From: Muribaculaceae bacterium
Lineage (GTDB): Bacteria > Bacteroidota > Bacteroidia > Bacteroidales > Muribaculaceae
Assembly (NCBI GenBank): GCA_029060585.1
Contig: JAIDTS010000360.1
Location: forward strand, 1-19,473
Direction: 5' to 3'
Length of the DNA stretch: 19,473 nt
Shown: one piece after another, positions 6,481 to 13,124 of the stretch
How positions within the stretch are numbered: the stretch's first letter is position 1
Layout: the number at the start of each line of letters is the position of its first letter
The notes under the pieces: generated by a model
What the model was told of the DNA's origin: nothing
Database searches by the model: none
Seen by the model: only the letters and a program-made list of their open reading frames with translations
Made by a program: the position numbers and the translations under genes

Positions 6481-7248
6481 ATGATATTAGTGGCCGTGCT
6501 GATCTGTATCCCCGGATGCGGTATGAGTGATCCTGAGACGGAGAAGAAACTTGAGGGAACTTGGACGTACTCTACTACAGAGGTTGAGGATTGCATAGAG
6601 ATGACGATGACAGCTATCGAAAAGTACTCGTTGTCGGACCATAGATTTGAGACAACCTTGACGCTTGAGGTTGGACATCCTGTGAATGAAACCATGGCCA
6701 CTATCAAATACAGAGGGGAGTGGTATGCCACGAAGGAAAGCATAGTCAATGAGGTGGATAAAGGCTCTGTTACTTTTAAATTCAATAAAGATCTTCTCGA
6801 TAGCAGCGACAGGCGAGAGATTAAAGATGAAATACTCGATGAATTGAAGAAAAATGACTATGTGGAAGGAGTCCGCATTGTTAGTCCTATAGGCGACACA
6901 TTTGAAGCGGTAGATGATGACGGTGAGGAGTACACATACACCAGATTGAATAGTGGAGGTAATGCCGGAAGTGTAGCTTTGGTATCTGTCGCTCCTTCTG
7001 CAAGGGTTAGTCCGAGGGCTCCGAGAAAAGGAGAGAATGTGAGCGTTTCCATTGACTTGGAACTGGTAGGAAAAGATTGTATCGTGAATGTAGTTTCCTC
7101 TTCGGGCCAGACTGTTCTTGAGACAAGAATGCCTGAAGGTGAGTCTCACCTCAATATTAACACTTCTAGATTCTCAAAGGGAGTGTACGTTGTGACTGTA
7201 TCCGCAGAAGCGGTCAGCAAAGAAGTTGCAAAGATCATAATCCGTTGA
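6481..7248 (+). CDS. Lipoprotein with T9SS type A-like C-terminal domain, damaged signal peptide
   Basis: From the ATG at 6481 the product is 255 aa with a hydrophobic run ending in IPGC (Cys13). An ATG at 6454 is in the same frame and gives MKRKY, then a TAA, then GVV and the ATG at 6481. Read through, this is a perfect lipoprotein signal, so the original start was probably 6454 and a stop arose at 6469. The ATG at 6481 has a strong AAGGAG site (6470-6475), so re-initiation may rescue synthesis, but without the basic n-region. Residues 20-150 contain LEGTWTYS and resemble a lipocalin-like fold. Residues 175-255 resemble a Por secretion tail: a VNVVSSSGQTV strand, NTSRFSKGVYVVTV, and a final K-I-I-I-R. 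Confidence 0.65.
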   Translation: MILVAVLICIPGCGMSDPETEKKLEGTWTYSTTEVEDCIEMTMTAIEKYSLSDHRFETTLTLEVGHPVNETMATIKYRGEWYATKESIVNEVDKGSVTFKFNKDLLDSSDRREIKDEILDELKKNDYVEGVRIVSPIGDTFEAVDDDGEEYTYTRLNSGGNAGSVALVSVAPSARVSPRAPRKGENVSVSIDLELVGKDCIVNVVSSSGQTVLETRMPEGESHLNINTSRFSKGVYVVTVSAEAVSKEVAKIIIR

Positions 7249-7283
7249 CCAGAATAAATCTCTATCACTAACTTAATATTTTC

Positions 7284-7318
7284 AGCCGGGTGTGTCTTAG
7301 ATGCATCCGGTTGTTTTT
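7284..7318 (+). terminator. Terminator after the lipoprotein gene
   Basis: CAGCCGGGTG pairs with CATCCGGTTG (10 bp with three G-U pairs) and is followed by TTTTTAAAT. It lies about 36 bases after the stop at 7248. Confidence 0.6.
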
Positions 7319-7337
7319 AAATATCCATAATGTAATA

Positions 7338-7385
7338 TCACCCTTTAGAGGAAAGAATTTGCAAAAAACTTTCCCTTAAAGGGTG
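7338..7385 (+). repeat. Palindromic element, copy 1
   Basis: CACCCTTTAGAGGAAAG (7339-7355) and CTTTCCCTTAAAGGGTG (7369-7385) are inverted arms matching at 15 of 17 positions, with an AATTTGC-type loop. The same sequence, including its loop and orientation, recurs at 8914-8960 and 12088-12134, and its right half at 10471-10485. Similarity between copies 1 and 2 continues for about 45 bases beyond the right arm. Conservation of the loop separates it from ordinary terminators. Confidence 0.85.
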
Positions 7386-7455
7386 TTATTTTTATGTAAA
7401 ATGTTGCGTTGTATGGGATATTTTTACAAAATTTGATGGGATATGTAGATAAAAG

Positions 7456-7486
7456 TTGTGTATGTCAGAATTAATGATTAACTTTG
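7456..7486 (+). promoter_or_regulatory. Promoter of the DUF234 ATPase gene
   Basis: TTGTG at 7456-7460, a gap of 18 bases, and TAACTTTG at 7479-7486 fit the Bacteroidetes consensus. Transcription would begin near 7493, giving a leader of about 28 bases. Confidence 0.7.
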
Positions 7487-7514
7487 CAACAGCGGTTACT
7501 GCAACCGCTGTTGC
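7486..7514 (+). promoter_or_regulatory. Perfect 12-bp palindrome over the ATPase start of transcription
   Basis: GCAACAGCGGTT (7486-7497), five bases, then AACCGCTGTTGC (7503-7514) form a perfect inverted repeat. It overlaps the last base of the -7 box and the predicted start of transcription and ends six bases before the ATG. This position suits a repressor operator. In RNA it could also form a hairpin that hides the start codon region. A related sequence lies at 6273-6296. Confidence 0.7.
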
Positions 7515-7520
7515 ATTTGT

Positions 7521-8828
7521 ATGAAATTCTACGATAGGGAAATAGAGACAGAAACTTTGAGGCGAATAGAAGTTACTTCGCATGAATATGCCCAGATGAC
7601 GGTGATCACTGGACGCCGCCGTATCGGTAAGACTACACTAATAAAGCATGCATTTGGAGCTGAAAATATGATATACTTTTTCGTGGCTCGGAAAAGTGAG
7701 GCTTTGCTGTGTCAGGAACTTGTGGAGACCATTAAGGATCGGTTGGGAGAAGATTTAGGCGATTTCGTCTCTATGGCAAGGCTGTTCAACTCGGTAATGC
7801 AGATCGCCAAGCGTCGTCATTTTACATTAGTATTTGATGAGTTCCAGAACTTCAAATACGTTAATGATTCTTTCTTCAGTGAGATGCAGAATGCCTGGAA
7901 TTCCAATAAAGAAGAGGCGAGGATCAATCTTATAGTGTGTGGATCACACTACTCTATGATGACGAAAATCTTTGACGATCGTAAGGAACCGCTCTATGGT
8001 CGTGCTACATCCCGCATCCGACTTAGAGAATTTCCATTGAGGACGGTGAAGGAGATACTGAAGGATTATAATCCGGATTATACGCCCGACGATTTGTTGG
8101 CAATGTACATGGTGACGGGTGGTGTTGCAAAGTATATTGAGCAGCTCGTGATGAATAGGGCATTCGATAAGGATGCGATATTAAAATCTGTACTATCATT
8201 CGGTTCTTATTTCATAGAGGAGGGCAAAGAACTGCTTTCGGATGAGTTTGGGAAGGATTACGGCAGCTATTTCTCCATAATGTCAGCGGTTGCCGGAGGA
8301 TTCAACGAGAGGGGTGAGATTAAGTCGTATACTGGAATCGAAGCTGGAGGATATCTCGAAAAACTGGAGAAAACCTACGACCTTATTTACCGCTATCGGC
8401 CCTACCTTTCTTCAGAAAGAAGTCAGAACGTGAAATATGGCATTAAGGACAATTTCCTTAATTTTTGGTTTCGGTTCATTTGCAAATATCGGAGTGCAGT
8501 GGAAATTGGTAATCTCAATTATGTAAGAGACAAGGTGTTTGCTGACTATGAGACATTCTCCGGTTGGATACTGGAGAGATATTTCCGGCAACTTTACCGC
8601 GAAACCGGCCTATACAACATCGTTACGAATTATTGGGAAAAGGGTGGACGCAACGAGATAGATCTTGTAGCTGTCAACGAAGTCGACCGAGAGATCGTAA
8701 TAGGAGAGGTAAAACGCAACTCCGGCAGAATCAATATCCATGGATTAGAAGGAAAAGCTGAAGTCATTAATAACAAACGTAAGGGTTGGCGATTTTCCTT
8801 TGTGGCTCTCAGCCTTGATGATATGTGA
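7521..8828 (+). CDS. AAA-type ATPase with C-terminal DUF234 nuclease-like domain
   Basis: This 435-aa protein has a P-loop GRRRIGKTTL (31-40, Lys38/Thr39), a Walker B strand TLVFDEFQNF (Asp106/Glu107), a helical lid and winged-helix region (about 200-330), and a C-terminal DUF234 domain. That domain shows a PD-(D/E)xK-like core: NEIDLVAV with Asp381, then VIGEVKRN with Glu396 and Lys398. The architecture is that of the archaeal-type ATPase/DUF234 family, common in Bacteroidales, whose role is unsettled. A nucleic-acid or defence function is inferred from the nuclease-like core. The gene is alone between two copies of a palindromic element and has its own promoter with an operator-like palindrome. 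Full length, no damage seen. Confidence 0.88.
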   Translation: MKFYDREIETETLRRIEVTSHEYAQMTVITGRRRIGKTTLIKHAFGAENMIYFFVARKSEALLCQELVETIKDRLGEDLGDFVSMARLFNSVMQIAKRRHFTLVFDEFQNFKYVNDSFFSEMQNAWNSNKEEARINLIVCGSHYSMMTKIFDDRKEPLYGRATSRIRLREFPLRTVKEILKDYNPDYTPDDLLAMYMVTGGVAKYIEQLVMNRAFDKDAILKSVLSFGSYFIEEGKELLSDEFGKDYGSYFSIMSAVAGGFNERGEIKSYTGIEAGGYLEKLEKTYDLIYRYRPYLSSERSQNVKYGIKDNFLNFWFRFICKYRSAVEIGNLNYVRDKVFADYETFSGWILERYFRQLYRETGLYNIVTNYWEKGGRNEIDLVAVNEVDREIVIGEVKRNSGRINIHGLEGKAEVINNKRKGWRFSFVALSLDDM

Positions 8829-8913
8829 AAAACTCATTCTTTTATCCTCAATCAGTCAATCGGGTTCTTTAAATTTTTAATTCAGTCTAATACTACCAAG
8901 ATTTATAGCAATG

Positions 8914-8960
8914 TCACCCTTTAGGGGAAAGAAATTACAAAAAATTTCCCCTAAAGGGTA
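8914..8960 (+). repeat. Palindromic element, copy 2
   Basis: ACCCTTTAGGGGAAA (8916-8930) and TTTCCCCTAAAGGGT (8945-8959) are perfect 15-bp arms. It is in the same orientation as copy 1 and lies 85 bases after the ATPase stop. Together copies 1 and 2 bound a 1.6-kb single-gene unit. Confidence 0.85.
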
Positions 8961-9032
8961 ACAATTTTATGAAAATATCATGTGGTATCGGATTTTTTCA
9001 TTAAATTTACACTCTGCTAAAATACTCAGTGT

Positions 9033-9100
9033 GCTGCGTAAAAATACGCACTCCATTGCGTAAAATGTAGAGATATGTATAAAAGGTCAGAATCTCAAGT
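9033..9100 (+). repeat. Direct repeat B (about 68 bp)
   Basis: This is the second copy of the sequence at 2213-2279, in the same orientation. It has no matching promoter upstream (the -7 position reads poorly) and no gene downstream on the plus strand, since the convergent esterase gene ends at 9131. It may be the leftover leader of a lost gene or one end of an inserted block. Confidence 0.7.
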
Positions 9101-9130
9101 CCCCCCTCGAAACGACATAAACTTGAATAT

Positions 9131-10264
9131 TTACTTGAAGATCAGCGGTGCGAACTGATAGAGGCTCTCACGCCATACAGGCCATGTGTGTCCACCCGGA
9201 GTCTCAAAGTAATCATACTTTATACCGATTTTGTCGAATCTGTCGCGCATCACTCGGCAGTTCTCATACGCTATGTCTTCCTTACCTCCCATCGAGAGCC
9301 AGAACACTTTCAGCTGGTCATTATATTTATCCTTGTCCGCTTTCAGCATGTCGTAGTATTTCTCAGAGTCCATCATGACGCCGAATGGATTGGGATTGGC
9401 AAACCATCCCGAACTGAATACTCCCAAGTAGGCAAACTTGTCAAGATTCGGAATGCCTGTATTAAGCGTCTGTATGCCTCCCATCGAAAGCCCCGCGAGT
9501 GCACGGTTCTCACGTCCCGGCTTTACACGGAAATTCTTTTCCGTCATTGGAATGATATCATTGAGAAGTTCCTTTTCAAAGTCAGCTGAATTACCGTCGG
9601 CCATTACAATGATCATCGGAGTTGCCTTGCCTTGGGCGATGAGATTGTCCATGATTATGTCGGTACGTCCTTGGGTAGACCATCCTCTTTCGTCCTCGCC
9701 TCCTCCATGCTGGAGATAGAGCACCGGATAGGATTCATTCGAGGAGTCATAGCCCGGCGGACAGTACACGTATGCCCGGCGCCAGTCGCCGGCTGTGGTG
9801 GAATAATAACGCTTCATCCTCACGTCGCCGTGCGGGACATCGGCGATATAGAAGCGGCTGTCTCCTTCCGGATAAGGGATTTCCACACCGCTCGAGTGCA
9901 TGCTGCATCCATAGAAGGACTCGCTCGCCGGATCGGCCACCGGAATATCGTCAATCACAAGGAAGTAATAATGGAAACCGGGAGTCAGCGGTTCTGTGAT
10001 CCCATGCCATTCGCCGTCAGCGTTTTTCGTAAGGTCGTATTTCTTTCCGAGGTCAATCTGCACCTTCTGAGCGTTCGGAGCCTTGACCTTAAACTCCATA
10101 CGGTTGTCCGGGAGCAGGCGTGGATACTGTGCGCTGCGCACGTTGAGGATGCCACGTTTTCCTGGAAGTGCGGACTCATCCGGCATCTGATGGAACTGCG
10201 CATAGGCACCGTTCAGACATGCTACTGCCATAGCAAGAAGCGATGCGATAAAAAGTCTTTTCAT
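9131..10264 (-). CDS. Secreted CE1-like esterase with N-terminal E-set domain
   Basis: This 377-aa protein has a signal peptide cut near AYAQ (residues 20-23). An N-terminal immunoglobulin-like E-set/CBM48-like domain (about 35-145) is followed by an alpha/beta-hydrolase esterase domain (about 150-377). The nucleophile is Ser260 in GLSMGG. The catalytic His is His359 in PGGHTWPVW. YLQHGGGED (183-191) forms the oxyanion region. The closest families are feruloyl/acetyl-xylan esterases of CE1 (XynZ/Fae type), which remove acyl groups from plant polysaccharides outside the cell or in the periplasm. It is a single gene on the minus strand between two accessory blocks, so it is probably part of the older chromosome. 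Confidence 0.88.
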   Translation of the reverse strand: MKRLFIASLLAMAVACLNGAYAQFHQMPDESALPGKRGILNVRSAQYPRLLPDNRMEFKVKAPNAQKVQIDLGKKYDLTKNADGEWHGITEPLTPGFHYYFLVIDDIPVADPASESFYGCSMHSSGVEIPYPEGDSRFYIADVPHGDVRMKRYYSTTAGDWRRAYVYCPPGYDSSNESYPVLYLQHGGGEDERGWSTQGRTDIIMDNLIAQGKATPMIIVMADGNSADFEKELLNDIIPMTEKNFRVKPGRENRALAGLSMGGIQTLNTGIPNLDKFAYLGVFSSGWFANPNPFGVMMDSEKYYDMLKADKDKYNDQLKVFWLSMGGKEDIAYENCRVMRDRFDKIGIKYDYFETPGGHTWPVWRESLYQFAPLIFK

Positions 10265-10324
10265 GATAGATATTGATATGGTATGATTTAAGATTTGCTG
10301 AATACTCAGCTGTGTTCACATCCA

Positions 10325-10355
10325 CAAAATTAACAAAAACTTTCCAAATACACAA
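10325..10355 (-). promoter_or_regulatory. Promoter of the esterase gene
   Basis: On the minus strand TTGTG (10351-10355), 18 bases, and TAATTTTG (10325-10332) fit the consensus. The 5' leader is about 50 bases. Confidence 0.7.
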
Positions 10356-10388
10356 CAGAACAGATGAAATCCCGACTTCCAATCAATG

Positions 10389-10468
10389 CTTCGATATATT
10401 AATCCGTTTTTGCATTTAGACTGAAACAAGAGTGTCGGAATTGGCCGCGGCGCGGATTGATGTCTGTT
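10389..10468 (+). repeat. 80-bp direct repeat, left copy
   Basis: This copy is identical to 14492-14571 at 78 of 80 positions, in the same orientation. It contains a GC-rich core GGCCGCGGCGCGG in AT-rich surroundings. Two bases after it the sequence passes into the right half of the palindromic element, so the repeat edge is a clear junction. Confidence 0.92.
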
Positions 10469-10470
10469 CA

Positions 10471-10485
10471 TTTCCTAAAGGGTGA
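10471..10485 (+). repeat. Right half of the palindromic element
   Basis: TTTCCTAAAGGGTGA matches the right arm of the complete copies with one base missing. The left arm and loop are absent and replaced by the 80-bp repeat. Confidence 0.65.
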
Positions 10486-10506
10486 TTATTGAAAAAATAA
10501 ATTATC

Positions 10507-10548
10507 AAATTTGCGAATTTGAAAAATAATTCCTAAATTAGCAAAGTT
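10507..10548 (+). promoter_or_regulatory. Operator-like inverted repeat before the HigB remnant and HigA
   Basis: AAATTTGCGAATTT (10507-10520) and AAATTAGCAAAGTT (10535-10548) are inverted copies matching at 12 of 14 positions, with 14 bases between them. The site ends 7 bases before the HigB-remnant ATG, as expected for an antitoxin that represses its own operon. Confidence 0.55.
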
Positions 10549-10555
10549 AAAATAA

Positions 10556-10624
10556 ATGGAAAATGAAGACAAGCCTATCTTGACCATATGCAATGTTGTA
10601 GAATTATCAAACCATTACGGTTAA
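10556..10624 (+). pseudogene. HigB toxin remnant (C-terminal end only)
   Basis: A 22-codon frame ends four bases before higA. Its tail NVVELSNHYG corresponds to the end of the intact toxin at 12747-13070 (NIIEISEHYGDK), and the acidic residues before it also align. The rest of the toxin, about 85 residues, is missing. An in-frame TAA stands directly before the ATG. The most likely history is a deletion inside higB that left the promoter side and the 3' end. Confidence 0.7.
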
Positions 10625-10628
10625 TAAT

Positions 10629-10976
10629 ATGGAAGTAAAAATTAAGGGTATATCCCCGGATATGATAGCCAATAATCTTTATCCAAGCAATCCAATTCAT
10701 CCTGGAGAAATGATAAAAGATGAAATTGAGTACAGAGGTATTACTCAAAAAGCCCTCGCTGCGGAAATCGGAATCCCGGCATCTGTCTTGAACGAGATCC
10801 TTAACGGCAAGCGGGCCGTGACTACCGAATATGCGCTTCTTTTGGAAGCCGCGTTAGGTATTGAGGCAGACCTGTGGCTTAGACTTCAGACAGAGTACAA
10901 CAAGCAGATCGCAAGGTCTAATCCTTCTTTCCTGGAAAGACTCTCGAAAATCAGACATGCTGCCGCATTCGTATAG
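10629..10976 (+). CDS. higA: HigA-family antitoxin (XRE HTH), toxin lost
   Basis: This 115-aa protein carries the HigA signature HPGEMIKDEIEYRGITQKAL near residues 24-43, followed by a complete XRE helix-turn-helix (about 38-75, with AAEIGIPASVLNEILNGKR) and LEAALGIEADLWLRLQ. Such antitoxins bind the operon's operator and neutralise the HigB ribosome-dependent endoribonuclease. Only the tail of a HigB is left upstream, so HigA is an orphan. It is followed after 36 bases by a PGN_0703-type nuclease gene. It may have been kept as a regulator of that nuclease or as protection against the other HigB at 12747-13070. Confidence 0.85.
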   Translation: MEVKIKGISPDMIANNLYPSNPIHPGEMIKDEIEYRGITQKALAAEIGIPASVLNEILNGKRAVTTEYALLLEAALGIEADLWLRLQTEYNKQIARSNPSFLERLSKIRHAAAFV

Positions 10977-11012
10977 TACGGGATATACTTATTTTATACA
11001 AAATAGAAAGCG

Positions 11013-12071
11013 ATGAATGATAAGAAAGTGATGTCAAATGCCGAGTTCAAGGAAAAAGCGCGGCAACATCAGATAGCATTTAGGGAAGATGATGAGATTG
11101 GAGTGCCGGCTAAGGATGAGACCTGTCCTGAAGATGAAGCCAATTATCCGATCATAAGGAATCCCAGAAGAAAAGAACCAATCAGGGTAAGAAGCTCACT
11201 ATTATGGAAGGATGCAAAAGACGAATATGGTTTCCGCATATTCTATAGCCGGTTTAGAGAAGAAATCACCAAACGGATATATGTGTGGCTTAAGAAAAAT
11301 CCTGATGCCAAAATTGGCCCGTTGGTGACAAATCTCCTTCGAAGCGAGCATATTCCCTATAATGTTTTCTATCCTATGTTAAAGGATAAGAAAGGAGCAT
11401 CTGACTTATTTAATAATTTGCTGAATACCGATCGAATACACTCAGTTGATGATGTCATGATTGAATATAATCCTAAAACTTTAAAGGATGGTACGTCTTT
11501 TGATGTATATATCGAATATAGAACCAAAGATAATAAGAAGGGTGGAATAGGAATAGAGGTTAAATTTACTGAAAAGGAATATCCTCTGAAAGTAAAGGAC
11601 AGATATGGAGAGTATACAAAGGAATATAAGGAAACTCACGACATTTCCTCGGGTGATATCTGCCTGTCTGAAAACTATCTGATTCCATCCAGGGAGTCTG
11701 GGTGGTTTAAGACAGAGGCTATCTCGAGCGTTCCGCTATCTCAAGTAGAGCGTAGAACAAAACATGTCGTGATGAATCATTACCGTCAGATCTGGCGCAA
11801 TCATATTCTCGGAGCTTCTATGATTTTACCTAATAAGGAAGGAGTGCATCTTGACGAATTCATAAGTCTGACCGTCTATCCGAAAGACAATGGTCATTTC
11901 TCCAGTGAATTATGGTCTGATTATGAAAATATGCTCAACGACGCAGGGAAAGCCACGTTCAGACATATGACATACGAAGAGCTATTCCCAAAAATGCGTA
12001 AGTATCTACGCAATGTACCCCATATCGATCATTGGATAGACTATCTTGAAAGACGATATTTTATAATCTAA
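11013..12071 (+). CDS. PGN_0703-family putative restriction endonuclease
   Basis: This 352-aa protein matches the PGN_0703 family of PD-(D/E)xK nucleases. The core is TSFDVYIEY with Asp164, followed by GIGIEVKFTEKEY with Glu182 and Lys184. A conserved HVVMNHYRQIWRNHILG helix and a later LTVYP strand complete the family pattern. It would cut DNA in the cytoplasm. No methyltransferase or specificity subunit is nearby, so either it recognises modified DNA or a foreign structure, or another element controls it. It follows an orphan HigA in the same direction, and a complete copy of the palindromic element lies 16 bases after its stop. Full length, no damage seen. Confidence 0.82.
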   Translation: MNDKKVMSNAEFKEKARQHQIAFREDDEIGVPAKDETCPEDEANYPIIRNPRRKEPIRVRSSLLWKDAKDEYGFRIFYSRFREEITKRIYVWLKKNPDAKIGPLVTNLLRSEHIPYNVFYPMLKDKKGASDLFNNLLNTDRIHSVDDVMIEYNPKTLKDGTSFDVYIEYRTKDNKKGGIGIEVKFTEKEYPLKVKDRYGEYTKEYKETHDISSGDICLSENYLIPSRESGWFKTEAISSVPLSQVERRTKHVVMNHYRQIWRNHILGASMILPNKEGVHLDEFISLTVYPKDNGHFSSELWSDYENMLNDAGKATFRHMTYEELFPKMRKYLRNVPHIDHWIDYLERRYFII

Positions 12072-12087
12072 AGTTTTACTTATATCG

Positions 12088-12134
12088 TCACCCTTAAGGG
12101 GAAAGAATCTGCGAAAACTTTCCCCTAAAGGGTG
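12088..12134 (+). repeat. Palindromic element, copy 3
   Basis: CACCCTTAAGGGGAAAG (12089-12105) and CTTTCCCCTAAAGGGTG (12118-12134) are arms matching at 16 of 17 positions, with the same orientation and similar loop as copies 1 and 2. With the half copy at 10471-10485 it bounds a 1.66-kb unit holding HigA and the nuclease. Confidence 0.85.
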
Positions 12135-12200
12135 ATAATTTACGTTACAGGATTTATTAGTCTGTTTTTTCAAATAATGTTCATACAAAAAATTGACTTG

Positions 12201-12231
12201 GCTTTCGTTTTTTCGAGGATCTCGCTTACAT
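12201..12231. repeat. 31-bp repeat next to higA, copy 1
   Basis: TCGAGGATCTCGCTTACAT (12213-12231) is identical to 14786-14804, and similarity extends about 12 bases to the left (CTTTCGT shared). It lies 10 bases 3' of the minus-strand higA stop. Confidence 0.7.
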
Positions 12232-12241
12232 GAAAGCTTAA

Positions 12242-12760
12242 TTATGACAATCTTAATTCGCAGAGTACTCTTCCAAGCCGATGGATATCATTTTCAATGG
12301 AATCTATCTGTTCCTTTGAGATGTTGCCGGAAGCATTACAGCCCTTATTTGAAATCAGCGCATTTATGCTTTCCATACGTTCTTTGACAGGGCGGATGGC
12401 TAAAGATATCCTTTGATATATATCCTCATAAGCCGTTCCTTTGTCAGGGTGTGAGGATTCTATTTCCGTGTTTATATTAAATGATGACAAATTGAGTCGG
12501 GAACAATCCTTAAGGTACTGTTCCTGATACATCATCCAATGACGATACGGGATGTCAAGTGCGGCTTCGAGTTTCAAAGCCATATCCGAAGTGAGTTCAC
12601 CCTTTTTCTTCATCATTCGGCTGAAATTAGAGGGTTTCATGCCGATGGATTCTGCAAATTCTTTCTTGGTCAATCCTCTCGCCGATATTTCATCTTCAAC
12701 AATATCAAATGGATGAACCGGAGCGGAAGGTATGTATGAGGTAGTTTTATTTGTCTCCAT
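12242..12760 (-). CDS. higA: HigA-type antitoxin with long C-terminal extension
   Basis: This 172-aa protein has a HigA/XRE helix-turn-helix in residues 15-90: HPFDIVEDEISARGLTKKEF, FAESIGMKPSNFSRMMKKKG and LEAALDIPYRHWMMYQ. The remaining 80 residues form a predicted helical tail, longer than in ordinary HigA and of unknown role, perhaps for dimerisation. The gene overlaps the end of the toxin gene by 14 bases, so the two are translated together. It would neutralise HigB and repress the promoter at 13090-13124. It is complete, in contrast to the module at 10556-10976. Confidence 0.85.
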   Translation of the reverse strand: METNKTTSYIPSAPVHPFDIVEDEISARGLTKKEFAESIGMKPSNFSRMMKKKGELTSDMALKLEAALDIPYRHWMMYQEQYLKDCSRLNLSSFNINTEIESSHPDKGTAYEDIYQRISLAIRPVKERMESINALISNKGCNASGNISKEQIDSIENDIHRLGRVLCELRLS

Positions 12761-13070
12761 AGTGTTCGGATATTTCTATTATGTTAATGATTATTCCATC
12801 ATTGAGTTCGGTGAAAATCAATCGGAATTTTGTTTTGAACCCCAGTCTTATACTGCTCTGTCCACTTCTCTCGTATTTTAGCTGTTCGTAGTGTAGAGCC
12901 TTGTAAAATTGCAGTTCCGAGCAATTTTCGACTACTGAGAGAATCCTCAACGCCTTATCCAGATCTTGGCGAAGCTGTCGATTGCTTCTCCATTTGGAGT
13001 AGGGTCTGCTATCTGCTTTTCCGCTGAGGATAAACTCCCGGATTTCTTCATTTTCAAAATTGATTTCCAT
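12747..13070 (-). CDS. higB: HigB/RelE-superfamily toxin
   Basis: This 107-aa protein fits the HigB (plasmid maintenance killer) family: an N-terminal FENEEIREFI strand-helix, a central LRILSVVENCSELQ with FYKALHYEQLKYERSGQ, a SIRLGFKTKFRLIFTE strand, and the closing NIIEISEHYGD. HigB toxins bind the ribosome and cut mRNA. The basic and aromatic residues needed for cleavage appear to be present. It is the first gene of a toxin-antitoxin operon with HigA, overlapping it by 14 bases, under a promoter with an operator-like palindrome. Complete. Confidence 0.85.
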   Translation of the reverse strand: MEINFENEEIREFILSGKADSRPYSKWRSNRQLRQDLDKALRILSVVENCSELQFYKALHYEQLKYERSGQSSIRLGFKTKFRLIFTELNDGIIINIIEISEHYGDK

Positions 13071-13089
13071 AACTCATTGTTTATGGCTA

Positions 13090-13124
13090 CAAAGATAACA
13101 ATAAATTATCATTGATGATAATTT
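13090..13124 (-). promoter_or_regulatory. higBA promoter and palindromic operator
   Basis: On the minus strand TATCTTTG occupies 13090-13097. Directly upstream (13103-13124) lies AAATTATCA-TTGA-TGATAATTT, a perfect 9-bp inverted repeat that fills the spacer between the -7 and -33 sites. This is the expected place for HigA autorepression. The core ATCATTGATGAT also occurs in the repeat at 1746-1772. Confidence 0.7.

Noticed and set aside
6487..7149. 220-aa minus-strand frame opposite the lipoprotein
   Set aside because: Its composition is rich in Cys, His and Arg without motifs, while the plus-strand frame has a lipobox and T9SS-like tail.
9632..10276. 214-aa plus-strand frame opposite the esterase
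   Set aside because: It lies wholly antisense to a well-supported esterase gene, resembles no family, and is explained by the codon structure of the opposite strand.
7338..12134. The palindromic elements as integron attC sites
   Set aside because: The arms end in TCACCC/GGGTGA and lack the RYYYAAC and GTTRRRY boxes. No integrase gene is in the window. Only the cassette-like layout is kept as a finding.
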